64,000 nucleotides of DNA from Prevotella sp. (GCA_017554105.1 JAFZIY010000014.1:1-64000), one strand, 5' to 3'; counted from the first letter of the stretch, positions 1 through 8,283 are shown. The notes: generated from the letters alone by a model not told the origin. A program made the numbers and translations.

Positions 1-136
1 CAGCCATGTGCTGCACGAACCCGTCGAAGTCCATTTCGCGGTCCTGTACGGCGCGTGCGTACCACATTCCTTTGTGTGTAGAGGTGTCTCTGTTGTCCTG
101 ATACAATCTGTACTTCAATGTTCCAATTTTTGCCAT
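1..136 (-). CDS. HU-like DNA-binding protein, N-terminal part (cut by window edge)
   Basis: Only the first 45 codons lie in the window; the gene starts at the ATG complementary to 134-136 and runs off the left edge. The visible N-terminus (MAKIGTLKYRLYQDNRD, then HKGMWYARAV) matches the start of the HU-related family of Bacteroidetes and resembles the complete gene at 11852-12295, which shares the 'QDNR...STH.GMWY.RA' pattern. Such proteins are thought to bind DNA like HU/IHF and usually sit beside VirE/DUF3987 genes in accessory cassettes. Nothing can be said of the C-terminus. Confidence 0.8.
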   Translation of the reverse strand, partial: MAKIGTLKYRLYQDNRDTSTHKGMWYARAVQDREMDFDGFVQHMA

Positions 137-215
137 TTTTTTAGTCGTTTAGTGGGTTAGTAGATTAGTGGTTAGTTATTTAGCAGACTAGTCGTTTTTG
201 TCGTTTTGGCGTTCT

Positions 216-255
216 AACTCTCCTCCCTTCGGGAGGGGATGGGGGTGGGTTTTTC
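216..255. repeat. GC-rich palindromic interspersed repeat, copy 1
   Basis: A CTCCTCCC-TTC-GGGAGGGG hairpin is followed by a G-rich stretch and a T run. The reverse complement of 44086-44123 is nearly identical over about 38 bases, and 42823-42860 is a looser copy. The stretch 137-215 before it holds only short TTAG/GTCG-rich simple repeats, and I see no gene in it. Confidence 0.75.
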
Positions 256-424
256 TACTTGCAAAATTAATATGATTTGTTTTAACCTCCAAATTTCGAC
301 CCCCGTAGCCCGTGAAAATCTGTTAAGAAACAGCCCTCTAACCGTTAAAAATTGTAAAGGCTATGTTTATGCCCTGAAAACGTAATGTTTACGCACCGTA
401 AAAGATATTGTCCCCATTCGATTC

Positions 425-617
425 TGTAACATTGTAACATGTAACATTGTAACATTAAGGACTAGCGATATAGTGGGGTGCTATGTCTATATTAATATAT
501 TATTATAATAATATATTAATATAGTATATATATACTTACAATCTATAACCTATTTCAGAACAAGACACATATATGAAATTGCTTAATGTTACATTGTTAC
601 AAAGTTACATTGTTGCA
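425..617. repeat. 193-bp inverted-repeat element with perfect 38-bp palindrome
   Basis: The left arm (425-459) is built of repeated TGTAACAT units and ends in TTAAG. The right arm (582-617) is its imperfect reverse complement (CTTAATGTTACATTG...), with a few mismatches and one indel. The AT-rich spacer contains a perfect 38-bp palindrome at 487-524, whose half is ctatattaatatattatta. The element lies between the HU-like gene and a truncated DUF5675 gene. A second element of the same design and nearly the same length is at 41944-42134. Possible roles are a MITE-like element, a replication-initiation or protein-binding site, or a cruciform; the sequence does not decide. Confidence 0.8.
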
Positions 618-650
618 TTTCCTATTTCATGCTCTTCCTGATTCCAAAAT

Positions 651-821
651 ATGATTCACGCGGGCAACACCGCGAAGGACACGGCAGGGTGCATCCTCGT
701 GGGCGAGAACCTGAAGAAGGGTATGGTGCTGAACTCACGCCTGTGGGTGAAGCGCGTGAAGGACTTGATTGTAGAGGCGAAGAATAGGGGAGAAGGGGTG
801 TGGTTGAGGGTTGAAGGATGA
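651..821 (+). pseudogene. Truncated DUF5675 family gene (C-terminal third only)
   Basis: A 56-codon reading frame starts with MIHAGNTAKDTAGCILVGEN and ends in GEGVWLRVEG-stop. It matches the last ~55 residues of the complete DUF5675 gene at 61925-62470 almost residue for residue (for example LKKGMVLNSRLWV). The DNA is also nearly identical, so the copies are recent relatives. The N-terminal two thirds are missing and the sequence just upstream (621-650) is unrelated. The ATG at 651 replaces the Arg codon of the intact gene, so it is probably a chance start. The orientation is opposite to the intact copy. I see this as a decayed remnant; a short expressed protein cannot be excluded. Confidence 0.85.
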
Positions 822-839
822 AGGTTGACGGTTCACGGT

Positions 840-1097
840 TCACATCCTCTCAATTATCAGTTCCGCTGAGTTGTCATTGAGGGAATTGTAGTCGTCGAGG
901 TGGATGTGGGTGCCTGCAGGGACATTGTCCTGTGCGAGGTTCAAGAGGTGGTTGGCAAGGGACTCCAGTCCAGCAGGGTTGCCACTGATGTGTACTTGTT
1001 TGCCATCGGTGTCAACCTTTATCTCAAAGTCTTGGGACCATTTGAGGATTATTCCTTTTCCGGGGTTGTATCCGGGGATTTCGATGATTCTCTTCAT
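840..1097 (-). CDS. Small Imm32-like (immunity protein family) protein
   Basis: This 85-residue protein has the pattern GNPAGLESLANHLLNLAQ...PAGTHIHLDDYNSL..NSAELIIE. That resembles the Imm32 family, small alpha/beta proteins first described as immunity proteins of polymorphic toxin systems but widespread as singletons. No toxin gene is visible nearby, so a real immunity role is doubtful. It lies 23 nt downstream of rlmH on the same strand and is probably its last co-transcribed gene (DUF4491-rlmH-this). Its TGA stop falls in a short GGTTCAC direct repeat (831-844) that abuts the DUF5675 remnant. The family call is from memory of the pattern; the gene itself is convincing. Confidence 0.6.
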   Translation of the reverse strand: MKRIIEIPGYNPGKGIILKWSQDFEIKVDTDGKQVHISGNPAGLESLANHLLNLAQDNVPAGTHIHLDDYNSLNDNSAELIIERM

Positions 1098-1120
1098 GCC
1101 TGTATGGTGTTTTTGTGCTA

Positions 1121-1591
1121 CTATTCGTGATGGTATGGCTCTCCCTTGATGATGGTGCAGGCACGGTAGATCTGCTCTGTGAATATCATGCGTACCATCT
1201 GGTGCGAGAAGGTGAGACGTGAGAGGGACAGTTGCTCGTTGGCTCTCTGGTATAGGGTGGGGGAGAAGCCGTAGGGGCCTCCTATGACAAACACCAGGCG
1301 GCGCACTGTCATCTGCTTCTTACGGAGCCATTCAGCCAGTTCTATGCTGCGTGGCTCCTTCCCATGCTCGTCGAGCAGCACTACATGGTCTGTGGGCTGC
1401 AGGAGCTTCATTATGGCCTTTCCCTCGGTCTCTTTCTGCTGTTCCTCGGTCAGGTTCTTGGTGTTCTTGACGTCTGGCAGGGTAGTGATCTCGAAGGGCA
1501 TATAGTGGCTAATGCGCTCAGCATAGTCGCTGATGCATGCTGCAATGTGCTTGTTGTCGGTCTTGCCGATGAGGAGAAGGGAGGTTTTCAA
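1121..1591 (-). CDS. rlmH: 23S rRNA pseudouridine1915-N3 methyltransferase RlmH
   Basis: At 156 residues it is the usual RlmH length. RlmH is a dimeric SPOUT methyltransferase that uses S-adenosylmethionine to methylate pseudouridine 1915 in helix 69 of 23S rRNA in assembled ribosomes. The deep-knot region is clear: VVLLDEHGKEPRSIELAEWL near residue 70, FVIGGPYGFSP near residue 103, and the C-terminal LSLSRLTFSHQMVRMIFTEQIYRA with the final EPYHH. It sits between a DUF4491 gene (57 nt upstream) and the Imm32-like gene. A GGAGTTA-type heptamer repeat occupies 1593-1626 just before its start. Confidence 0.97.
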   Translation of the reverse strand: MKTSLLLIGKTDNKHIAACISDYAERISHYMPFEITTLPDVKNTKNLTEEQQKETEGKAIMKLLQPTDHVVLLDEHGKEPRSIELAEWLRKKQMTVRRLVFVIGGPYGFSPTLYQRANEQLSLSRLTFSHQMVRMIFTEQIYRACTIIKGEPYHHE

Positions 1592-1648
1592 CGTAGTTAG
1601 GAGTTAGAAGTTAGGAATTAGGAGTTAATTTTTTAATTCTTTAATTTT

Positions 1649-1954
1649 CTAATTTTCCCTGTTGTACTCATGTTTCCGCTTGGGATTCATTGGGAACCAG
1701 CCTTTCTCTACACGTTTCTTCTGTGCGAAGAGTTCACCGATGCCCCAGAGGAGTGATGCTCCCGTGACTCCCAGTACGGATGAGATGATGACGTTCTCGA
1801 CGAAGAATGCCGGGATGATGAATGCCAGTCCGGCTACGAGGTAGGTCCACCACAGCTTTGTACCGCTGTAGTATTCTGTCTTTATGACGAGGGGGTGACA
1901 CAGTCCTATGATGAGAAAAGTGCTCACTGCTATGATTATTCCGGTGAAGTACAT
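1649..1954 (-). CDS. DUF4491 family membrane protein
   Basis: This 101-residue inner-membrane protein has about three hydrophobic segments (residues ~2-22, 33-52, 56-74) and a basic C-terminal tail. It matches the DUF4491 pattern: FLIIGLCHPLVIKTEYYSGTKLWW near the start and LLWGIGELFAQKKRVEKGWFPMNPKRKHEY at the end. The function is unknown. It is the first gene of a probable three-gene unit with rlmH. The heptamer and AATT-rich simple repeats begin directly after its TAG stop. Confidence 0.85.
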   Translation of the reverse strand: MYFTGIIIAVSTFLIIGLCHPLVIKTEYYSGTKLWWTYLVAGLAFIIPAFFVENVIISSVLGVTGASLLWGIGELFAQKKRVEKGWFPMNPKRKHEYNREN

Positions 1955-2060
1955 TGGTCGTTTGGGGGATTGGTCGTTTGGTCCTTTGGGGACTCAAAGT
2001 TTAAAGTTCAAAAATCAAAGTTCAATGTTCAAAGTTCAATGTTCAAAGTTTTATGCAAAG
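1955..2060. repeat. Simple tandem repeats (GGTCGTTTG and AAGTTCAATGTTC units)
   Basis: Upstream of the DUF4491 gene the sequence consists of (GGTCGTTTG)-like units (1953-1986) followed by tandem AAGTTCAAtGTTC units (about 2002-2050). Related units recur at 14300-14330 and 61790-61850. No coding sequence is seen. Confidence 0.6.
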
Positions 2061-2148
2061 GTAGCACTTTTAGTTCGTTTGGGCAACTTAGTGCTGTAAA
2101 TAATATATTAAAAAATGAAAAATCGCATCTACTTACGAAAAATATCAT

Positions 2149-2156
2149 TATCTTTG
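2149..2156 (+). promoter_or_regulatory. Promoter -7 box (TATCTTTG) for the phosphohexomutase gene
   Basis: TATCTTTG fits the Bacteroidetes TAnnTTTG -7 consensus 40 nt before the start codon. No good TTTG -33 element is seen at the usual distance. Confidence 0.55.
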
Positions 2157-2196
2157 CAATATTGTAGAAAACACTTAATCATAAAATTCAAATAGT

Positions 2197-3945
2197 ATGG
2201 AAAATAACAAAGAACTTATCGCTCAGTGTGAACAGGCCGCCAGGCAATGGCTTTCTCCTTCATTTGACGAGGACACACGCAAGGAGGTGCAGGCAATGCT
2301 TGACAATCCTGACAAGACTGATCTTATTGACAGTTTCTATCGCTCACTGGAATTCGGTACTGGTGGACTGCGTGGCATCATGGGTGCAGGCACCAACCGA
2401 ATGAACATCTATATCGTTGGTATGGCCACTCAGGGCTTCGCCAACTATATCCTCAGGGCTTTCCCCGGAAGGACCGACCTTTCTGTTGTCGTAGGCCATG
2501 ACTGCCGTAACAATGGACGTCTGTTTGCAGAGACCGTAGCCAATATCTTCTCGGCTAACGGTATCAAGGTTTATCTCTTCGAGAGTCTTAGACCGACACC
2601 TGAAATCTCATTCGCTATCAGGCAGTTAGGCGCTCAGGCTGGAGTAAATGTTACAGCATCTCACAACCCGAAGGAGTATAATGGATACAAGGCTTACTGG
2701 GATGATGGCGCACAGGTGCTGGCACCTCACGACGTGGGTATCATCAATGAAGTGGAGAAGGTGAAGATTGAGGACGTGAAGTTTGAGCCCAACAAGGAAC
2801 TCATCGAGATTATCGGTGGTGAGATGGACTGGGACTACCTGCAGGCCGTTAAGGAGGCAATGGTTGACCAGGATGTGATTCTTCGCAACAAGGACCTCAA
2901 CATCGTTTATTCTCCAATGCACGGTACAGGTCGTGTTATCATTCCTGAGGCTCTGCGCTCATGGGGATTCCAGAACATCCACGTGGTGCCCGAGCAGATG
3001 GTAATCGACGGTAATTTCCCGACGGTAGTGTCTCCAAATCCTGAGAATCCAGAGGCTATGACGCTGGGTATGAAACTGGGTACAAGGCTCAATGCTGACC
3101 TCGTGATTGCCAGTGACCCTGATGCTGACCGTCTTGCCATTGTATGCCGCAACGACAAGGGCGAATGGGAGATTCTGAACGGAAACCAGACATGTATGAT
3201 GTTCTGCTGGTATATCATCGCAAACAAGAAGAAACTGGGACAGTTGAAGGGCAATGAGTTCCTCGTAAAGACCATCGTTACCACTGAGGTAATCAGGAAG
3301 ATTGCCGACAAGAACGGTGTGGAACTGAAGGACTGCTACACAGGATTCAAGTGGATTGCCAATGAGATTCGCGTAGAAGAGGGCAAGAAGAAATACATCG
3401 GAGGTGGTGAGGAAAGCTTCGGATTCCTGCCATTCGACAAGGTACGCGACAAGGACTCACCAGCAAGTATCTGCCTTATCTGTGAGATTGCCGCATGGGC
3501 TAAGGACAACGGAATGACTCTCTACGACCTTCTGATGAACATCTATCAGGAGTACGGATTCTCAAGAGAGGTGACCATCAACGTGGTAAGGCCCGGTAAG
3601 AGCGGTGCTGACGAGATTAAGGCAATGATGGAGAACTTCCGTAACAATCCGCCAAAGGAACTCGGTGGCTCGAAGGTTGTGGTATGTAAGGACTTCAAGA
3701 CACTTGAGCAGAGGAATGCCGACGGTACTGTGACGAAACTCGACATGCCTGACACAAGCAACGTGCTGCAGTGGTTCTGTGAGGATGGTACGAAGGTAAG
3801 TGTGCGTCCTTCAGGAACAGAGCCAAAGATAAAATTCTATACAGAGGTAAAGGACGACTCAATGAAATGCGCAGGTTGCTATGAGCGTTGCACAAATGAT
3901 GCAAACGTGAAGATTGAAGCAATAAAGAAGGGACTTAATCTTTAA
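2197..3945 (+). CDS. Phospho-sugar mutase (phosphoglucomutase/phosphomannomutase family)
   Basis: This 582-residue protein belongs to the alpha-D-phosphohexomutase superfamily, which interconverts hexose 1- and 6-phosphates. All four signatures are present. The phosphoserine loop is TASHNPKEYNGYK with Ser at residue 155, the metal loop is DPDADR near residue 307, the sugar-binding loop is GGEESFG near 408, and the C-terminal phosphate loop is RPSGTEPKIKFY near 541. Length and layout fit the PgmB-like branch common in Bacteroidetes. It is monocistronic, with its own -7 box upstream and a strong terminator 50 nt downstream. Substrate preference (glucose or mannose) cannot be read from the sequence. 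Confidence 0.93.
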   Translation: MENNKELIAQCEQAARQWLSPSFDEDTRKEVQAMLDNPDKTDLIDSFYRSLEFGTGGLRGIMGAGTNRMNIYIVGMATQGFANYILRAFPGRTDLSVVVGHDCRNNGRLFAETVANIFSANGIKVYLFESLRPTPEISFAIRQLGAQAGVNVTASHNPKEYNGYKAYWDDGAQVLAPHDVGIINEVEKVKIEDVKFEPNKELIEIIGGEMDWDYLQAVKEAMVDQDVILRNKDLNIVYSPMHGTGRVIIPEALRSWGFQNIHVVPEQMVIDGNFPTVVSPNPENPEAMTLGMKLGTRLNADLVIASDPDADRLAIVCRNDKGEWEILNGNQTCMMFCWYIIANKKKLGQLKGNEFLVKTIVTTEVIRKIADKNGVELKDCYTGFKWIANEIRVEEGKKKYIGGGEESFGFLPFDKVRDKDSPASICLICEIAAWAKDNGMTLYDLLMNIYQEYGFSREVTINVVRPGKSGADEIKAMMENFRNNPPKELGGSKVVVCKDFKTLEQRNADGTVTKLDMPDTSNVLQWFCEDGTKVSVRPSGTEPKIKFYTEVKDDSMKCAGCYERCTNDANVKIEAIKKGLNL

Positions 3946-3994
3946 GATTTAATTCCTAATCTGTAAAACAATAGTTTTCATAGGTCAATTTTTC

Positions 3995-4029
3995 AGAATG
4001 CCTTGTTAGTGATAACAGGGCATTCTTTT
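3995..4029 (+). terminator. Rho-independent terminator after the phosphohexomutase gene
   Basis: A 14-bp stem (agaatgccttgtta / taacagggcattct, one G-U pair) with a 4-nt loop is followed by TTTTA. Confidence 0.85.
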
Positions 4030-4077
4030 ATTGTATTATCCGACATTTCTTTGACATTCCAATTTTGATAATCAAAC

Positions 4078-4163
4078 GGGCTAACACAGGGGTTCGCCCC
4101 TACATATATATATAACATTATTTCTACGTCATTTTTTGTAGGGGCGAACTCCCGTGTTAGCCC
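4078..4163. repeat. 86-bp inverted repeat with 27-bp arms
   Basis: The arms 4078-4104 and 4137-4163 match as reverse complements at 25 of 27 positions (GGGCTAACAC...TTCGCCCCTACA). A 32-nt AT-rich loop separates them. It looks like an interspersed palindromic or MITE-like repeat in the 400-nt gap between convergent genes; I see no gene in 4164-4350. Confidence 0.8.
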
Positions 4164-4350
4164 TCAAAGAACAGCAGATAATAAGAGTAATATGTATATT
4201 TAACATGATTCGGCATTATGATAAATAGAGCAAATGAAGAGTCAAATTATTAAGCCCCTACTATTAAATTAAAAAGAAAATGGAGATAAAAGAATAAATT
4301 CCCTTATCTCCATCTGAATAAATAATAATTGCGATATTTGAAAAAAATGT

Positions 4351-5868
4351 TTATTGGTGTTGTTCTCTTAACAAATCGTTTACAGTCTTTACAGGATTGA
4401 ACGTACCAAGCGGAACTTCTACGAATACTGTGTTCCAGTCGCTCATGGCACCATTCCAAAGTCCAGGAAGTTCAAGCGCCTTGAGTTCCTTGCCGTTCTT
4501 GCTCTTGCTGCTGATGAATCCCGTAGTCTTGTCAACATAGTCAGGAAGATTGAAAGGATTGTTCTTATAGTCCTTTATAGCGCACACGAGATCAACCGGA
4601 TTGAAATGGGTTCCTTCCTTGAACATCTTCATGTATTCCTCGTTGCTCTTGTCAATCTGACTGCTCTCAAGAATCTGGAGACTCACAGTGCCGTCCTGGT
4701 TGTATGTGAGGAACGGGCCACCACCGGGCTCGCCCACATTCTTTACTACTCCACATACGCGGATTGGACGGTTGAGTTTGTTCTTCAGGTAGATAACGAG
4801 GTCAGCATCCTCAAGTTCCTTGATGTCGCTCTTCTTGCAGCACAGGTCACGTTTTACGAAACGTATGATTTCCTCAAGTGTCTCATGTGAGTAGGCTCCG
4901 CTCTCAAGGATGTTGAGATAATTGAATACCTTCTTCTGCAATGACACCAGAATACCGGCTATAACCTGCTTGTAGGTCACTGTCTCAGGCTTCAGGCGAT
5001 CAGGCACTACATTGTCAATATTCTTGATAAATACCACGTCTGCGGCAATCTCATTGAGATTCTCTATCAAAGCACCGTGTCCTCCTGGACGGAACAGCAA
5101 TGAGCCATCCTCATTCCTGAACGGTGTGTTGTCTGGATTGGCTGCCACCGTGTCTGTGCTTGGCTTCTGCTCAGAGAAACTGATATTGTACTTAATATCA
5201 TATTTATCGGCGTAAACACCCTGTTTGTCAGCCACTTTCTGCTCGAACAACTGCAGGTGCTCATGACTGACGGTGAAATGCACGTTAGCCTCTCCCCCAC
5301 TTTCAGCATACAAAGCGCCCTCTACAAGATGCTCCTCCATTGGAGTACGGGCTCCCTCGGCATAGTTGTGGAAAAGCAGCAAGCCCTTGGGAAGTTGACC
5401 GTAGTTGAGTCCCGACTTGTCGAGCATATTCCTTACGACAGCCTTATAGTTGCCCTCAGCGATGAGTTGCTTGATGGTCTTTCCCTCGTTCTTCTGACAC
5501 ACCTCGTCAAGAGCAGCATAGAAAGCGAACTTCTCGATGTTGTCAAAATACTCCTTCTCAAAGGCTGTGGTAGGTACATCATAGTCGGCATCGGCAAAGG
5601 CAAACATATCCTTGAACATACGGCTTGCAGCACCGCTTGCAGGGACAAACTTCACTATCTTCTTTCCCTGTGCCTTATAGTCGTTCCACGCCTTCACAAA
5701 GCCCTCACACTCGGCCTCTGTGGGAGCAACAATGCCGTTGCCTATTGCAGCGGCACCCTCCAGTTTGAGGAATGGGAATCCTGTTTCAAACTCTTTGAGC
5801 TGATTCTCTATCTGCTCCGGCGTAATACCCTTCTGGGCGATTTGTCTTAAATCTGATTCTAATAGCAT
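4351..5868 (-). CDS. DUF4301 family protein
   Basis: This 505-residue soluble protein matches the DUF4301 family, which spans almost the whole length. Recognisable stretches are IVKFVPASGAASRMFKDMF near residue 75, GLLLFHNYAEGARTPMEEHLVEG near 163, LFRPGGHGALIENLNE near 262 and CGVVKNVGEPGGGPF near 377. The glycine-rich PASGAASRM loop and the RPGGHGAL stretch suggest a sugar-nucleotidyltransferase-like fold, but that is inference; no function is established. It is single, convergent to the mutase and divergent from relA. A TATATTTG -7 box (5907-5914) lies upstream on its strand. Confidence 0.85.
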   Translation of the reverse strand: MLLESDLRQIAQKGITPEQIENQLKEFETGFPFLKLEGAAAIGNGIVAPTEAECEGFVKAWNDYKAQGKKIVKFVPASGAASRMFKDMFAFADADYDVPTTAFEKEYFDNIEKFAFYAALDEVCQKNEGKTIKQLIAEGNYKAVVRNMLDKSGLNYGQLPKGLLLFHNYAEGARTPMEEHLVEGALYAESGGEANVHFTVSHEHLQLFEQKVADKQGVYADKYDIKYNISFSEQKPSTDTVAANPDNTPFRNEDGSLLFRPGGHGALIENLNEIAADVVFIKNIDNVVPDRLKPETVTYKQVIAGILVSLQKKVFNYLNILESGAYSHETLEEIIRFVKRDLCCKKSDIKELEDADLVIYLKNKLNRPIRVCGVVKNVGEPGGGPFLTYNQDGTVSLQILESSQIDKSNEEYMKMFKEGTHFNPVDLVCAIKDYKNNPFNLPDYVDKTTGFISSKSKNGKELKALELPGLWNGAMSDWNTVFVEVPLGTFNPVKTVNDLLREQHQ

Positions 5869-5906
5869 AATTATGGTATTTTTAGTAGTTTATTCCAATT
5901 CACTCG

Positions 5907-5965
5907 CAAATATAGTTACTTTTTTTTGAAATAAGAAAGAAATAAGGGAAATTTTAATACCTTTG
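5907..5965. promoter_or_regulatory. Divergent promoter region (DUF4301 gene / relA)
   Basis: The minus strand carries TATATTTG at 5914-5907 for the DUF4301 gene, and the plus strand carries TACCTTTG at 5958-5965 for relA. Both fit TAnnTTTG; the spacer is A/T-rich. Confidence 0.55.
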
Positions 5966-5984
5966 CATTAAATTTACTCGCTAT

Positions 5985-8219
5985 ATGGAAAGAAGTTTCA
6001 GTTTCACCGTAGATGAGCGCCATGAGGCATACGCCATTGTACGAAGGCTGTCTAAGTCAATGGCCGTCTCGCTCAGCAAGTCTGAGAAGAGGCTCATCAT
6101 AAAGCGTCTTAACGAGGCATACGAGAATGATATGCTTCAGAGAGACGCCTTTGGACTTAATCCTATAGTGAAGAGCCTACAGACAGCACTTATAGCAACA
6201 GAGCAGATAGGAGTGGGCAAAGATGCCATCATAGCCACACTACTCTACTGCACATACGGTAAGGACAACTTCAACCGTGAAGAGACGGCAGCACTCTTTG
6301 GCGAGGGTGTGGCGAATATAATATATGGCCTTGTAAGGATTGAGAAACTCTACAGGAAGAACCCTGTGATAGAGAGCGAGAACTTCAGGAACCTGCTCCT
6401 CTCGTTTGCTGAGGACATGAGGGTTATCCTCATTATGATTGCAGAGCGTGTGAACCTTATGAGGCAGATACGCGATGCAGAGAATGTGGAGGCAAAGAGA
6501 CGTGTCTCTGAGGAGGCAAGTTATCTCTATGCGCCTCTGGCCCATAAACTTGGACTCTATCAGTTGAAGAGTGAACTGGAGGACCTCTCGCTGAAATACC
6601 TTGAGCATGATGCCTATTACATGATCAAGGACAACCTCAATGCCACCAAGAAAAGCCGAGACGCATACATAGAGAGGTTCATCAGTCCTATTGCCGAGAA
6701 ACTTGATGCTGCCGGGTTCAGGTATCACATGAAGGGAAGAACCAAGAGCATACACAGCATCTGGCAGAAGATGAAGAAGCAGCAGTGCGGCTTCAACGGA
6801 ATATACGACCTCTTTGCCATTCGTATCATACTTGAGGTGACCGAGCTTGACGACGAGAAGAAGTTCCATGCCCTGGAGAAGACTCAGTGCTGGCAGGTGT
6901 TCTCTATCATAACAGACATGTACCAGCCCAACCCCAAGCGACTCAGGGACTGGCTGTCGGTGCCAAAGACAAATGGCTATGAGAGTCTTCACATCACCGT
7001 GCTCGGACCTGAAAACAAATGGGTGGAGGTGCAGATAAGGACTGAGCGAATGGATGAGGTGGCAGAGAAAGGTGTTGCTGCCCACTGGCGCTATAAGGGT
7101 GTGAAGGGTGAGAGTGGCCTTGACGACTGGCTCAAGAACATTCGTGTTGCCATAGAGAACAGCGACGACCTGCAGGTGATGGACGAGTTCAAGATGAATC
7201 TCTATGAGGATGAGGTATATGTGTTCTCACCGAAGGGCGACCTCTTCAAGTTGCCAAAGGGAGCCACGGTGCTCGACTTCGCCTATATGATTCACACCAA
7301 TGTGGGAAACAGGTGTACAGGTGCGAAGATAAACAACAAGATTGTGAACTTCCGCCATGTGTTGCAGAGCGGAGACCAGATAGAGATAATCACCTCGAAC
7401 AACCAGAAGCCAAAGCGTGACTGGATTACATACGTGAAGACAAGTCACGCAAAGAGCAAGATACGCTTTGCACTCAAGGAGACTCAGGTGAAGGAAAGCC
7501 TGATGGCAAAGGAGATGCTGGAGCGTAGGCTGAAGAACAGGAAACTGGAGATGGACGAGGCCGTGATGAATCACCTAATAAAGAAACTGGGATTCAAGCA
7601 GACAACCGACTTCTATCATCAGATTGCTGACGGTACTCTTGACATCAACATCATCATCGACAAGTACAATGAACTGAAGAATCCTGAACAGGTGGCGCCT
7701 ACTGCTATGCAGGCACGAAGTGCAGAGGAGTTCAGTTATGACAATCCCAATGACCTGGGTGAGCATATCAATGATGATGTCCTTGTGATTGACAAGAATC
7801 TCAAGGGAATTGACTATCAGTTGGCTCGTTGCTGCCACCCTATCTATGGTGACTCTGTGTTCGGCTTCGTGGGAGTAAACGGAGGCATCAAGATTCATCG
7901 TGTTGACTGTCCTAATGCCCCTGAGATGCGCCGAAGGTTTGGCTATAGGATTGTGAGGGCTAAATGGAGCGGCAAGGGTGGCTCACAGTATAGCATATCA
8001 CTCCGCATCATTGGCAATGATGACATCGGTATTGTGAACAACATCACCAGCATCATCTCCAAAGAGGAGAACATCATGATAAGAAGCATCAATATTGACA
8101 GTAACGACGGACTGTTCAGGGGTACTGTGTCAGTCAATGTTGAAGACACTAACCGCCTTGAGACACTTATCAAGAAACTCCGTACCGTCAAGGGTGTAAA
8201 GCAGATAAGCCGTATTTAA
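5985..8219 (+). CDS. RelA/SpoT family (p)ppGpp synthetase with degenerate hydrolase domain
   Basis: This 744-residue long RSH protein makes the alarmone (p)ppGpp. The order is: N-terminal HD-type domain (~25-200), synthetase (~235-370, with GFNGIYDLFAIRI, KTNGYESLHITVLGP and WVEVQIRTERMDEVAEKGVAAHW), TGS (~400-465, VYVFSPKGDLFKLPKGATVLDFAY), helical/CC region (ARCCHPIYGD near 614) and ACT (~665-744). The HD domain lacks its catalytic residues: where active proteins read LLHDvvEDT this one reads LLYCTYGKDNF, and LADRLHNMRT is replaced by IAERVNLMRQI. I infer a synthetase-only enzyme, with hydrolysis supplied by a second RSH protein elsewhere. TGS and ACT suggest ribosome-linked regulation. Confidence 0.9.
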   Translation: MERSFSFTVDERHEAYAIVRRLSKSMAVSLSKSEKRLIIKRLNEAYENDMLQRDAFGLNPIVKSLQTALIATEQIGVGKDAIIATLLYCTYGKDNFNREETAALFGEGVANIIYGLVRIEKLYRKNPVIESENFRNLLLSFAEDMRVILIMIAERVNLMRQIRDAENVEAKRRVSEEASYLYAPLAHKLGLYQLKSELEDLSLKYLEHDAYYMIKDNLNATKKSRDAYIERFISPIAEKLDAAGFRYHMKGRTKSIHSIWQKMKKQQCGFNGIYDLFAIRIILEVTELDDEKKFHALEKTQCWQVFSIITDMYQPNPKRLRDWLSVPKTNGYESLHITVLGPENKWVEVQIRTERMDEVAEKGVAAHWRYKGVKGESGLDDWLKNIRVAIENSDDLQVMDEFKMNLYEDEVYVFSPKGDLFKLPKGATVLDFAYMIHTNVGNRCTGAKINNKIVNFRHVLQSGDQIEIITSNNQKPKRDWITYVKTSHAKSKIRFALKETQVKESLMAKEMLERRLKNRKLEMDEAVMNHLIKKLGFKQTTDFYHQIADGTLDINIIIDKYNELKNPEQVAPTAMQARSAEEFSYDNPNDLGEHINDDVLVIDKNLKGIDYQLARCCHPIYGDSVFGFVGVNGGIKIHRVDCPNAPEMRRRFGYRIVRAKWSGKGGSQYSISLRIIGNDDIGIVNNITSIISKEENIMIRSINIDSNDGLFRGTVSVNVEDTNRLETLIKKLRTVKGVKQISRI

Positions 8220-8224
8220 TATTA

Positions 8225-8258
8225 AATCCCCATGAGCAGATGGTTGCACATGGGGATT
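8225..8258 (+). terminator. Probable terminator after relA
   Basis: A 10-bp perfect stem (aatccccatg / catggggatt) with a 14-nt loop lies 5 nt after the stop codon. The following T run is weak (gttgttc). Confidence 0.6.
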
Positions 8259-8283
8259 GTTGTTCTATGTGAGTAAACTACTT

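Noticed and set aside
622-843. 73-codon frame on the minus strand
   Set aside because: It is antisense to the DUF5675 remnant, whose protein similarity to 61925-62470 is unmistakable.
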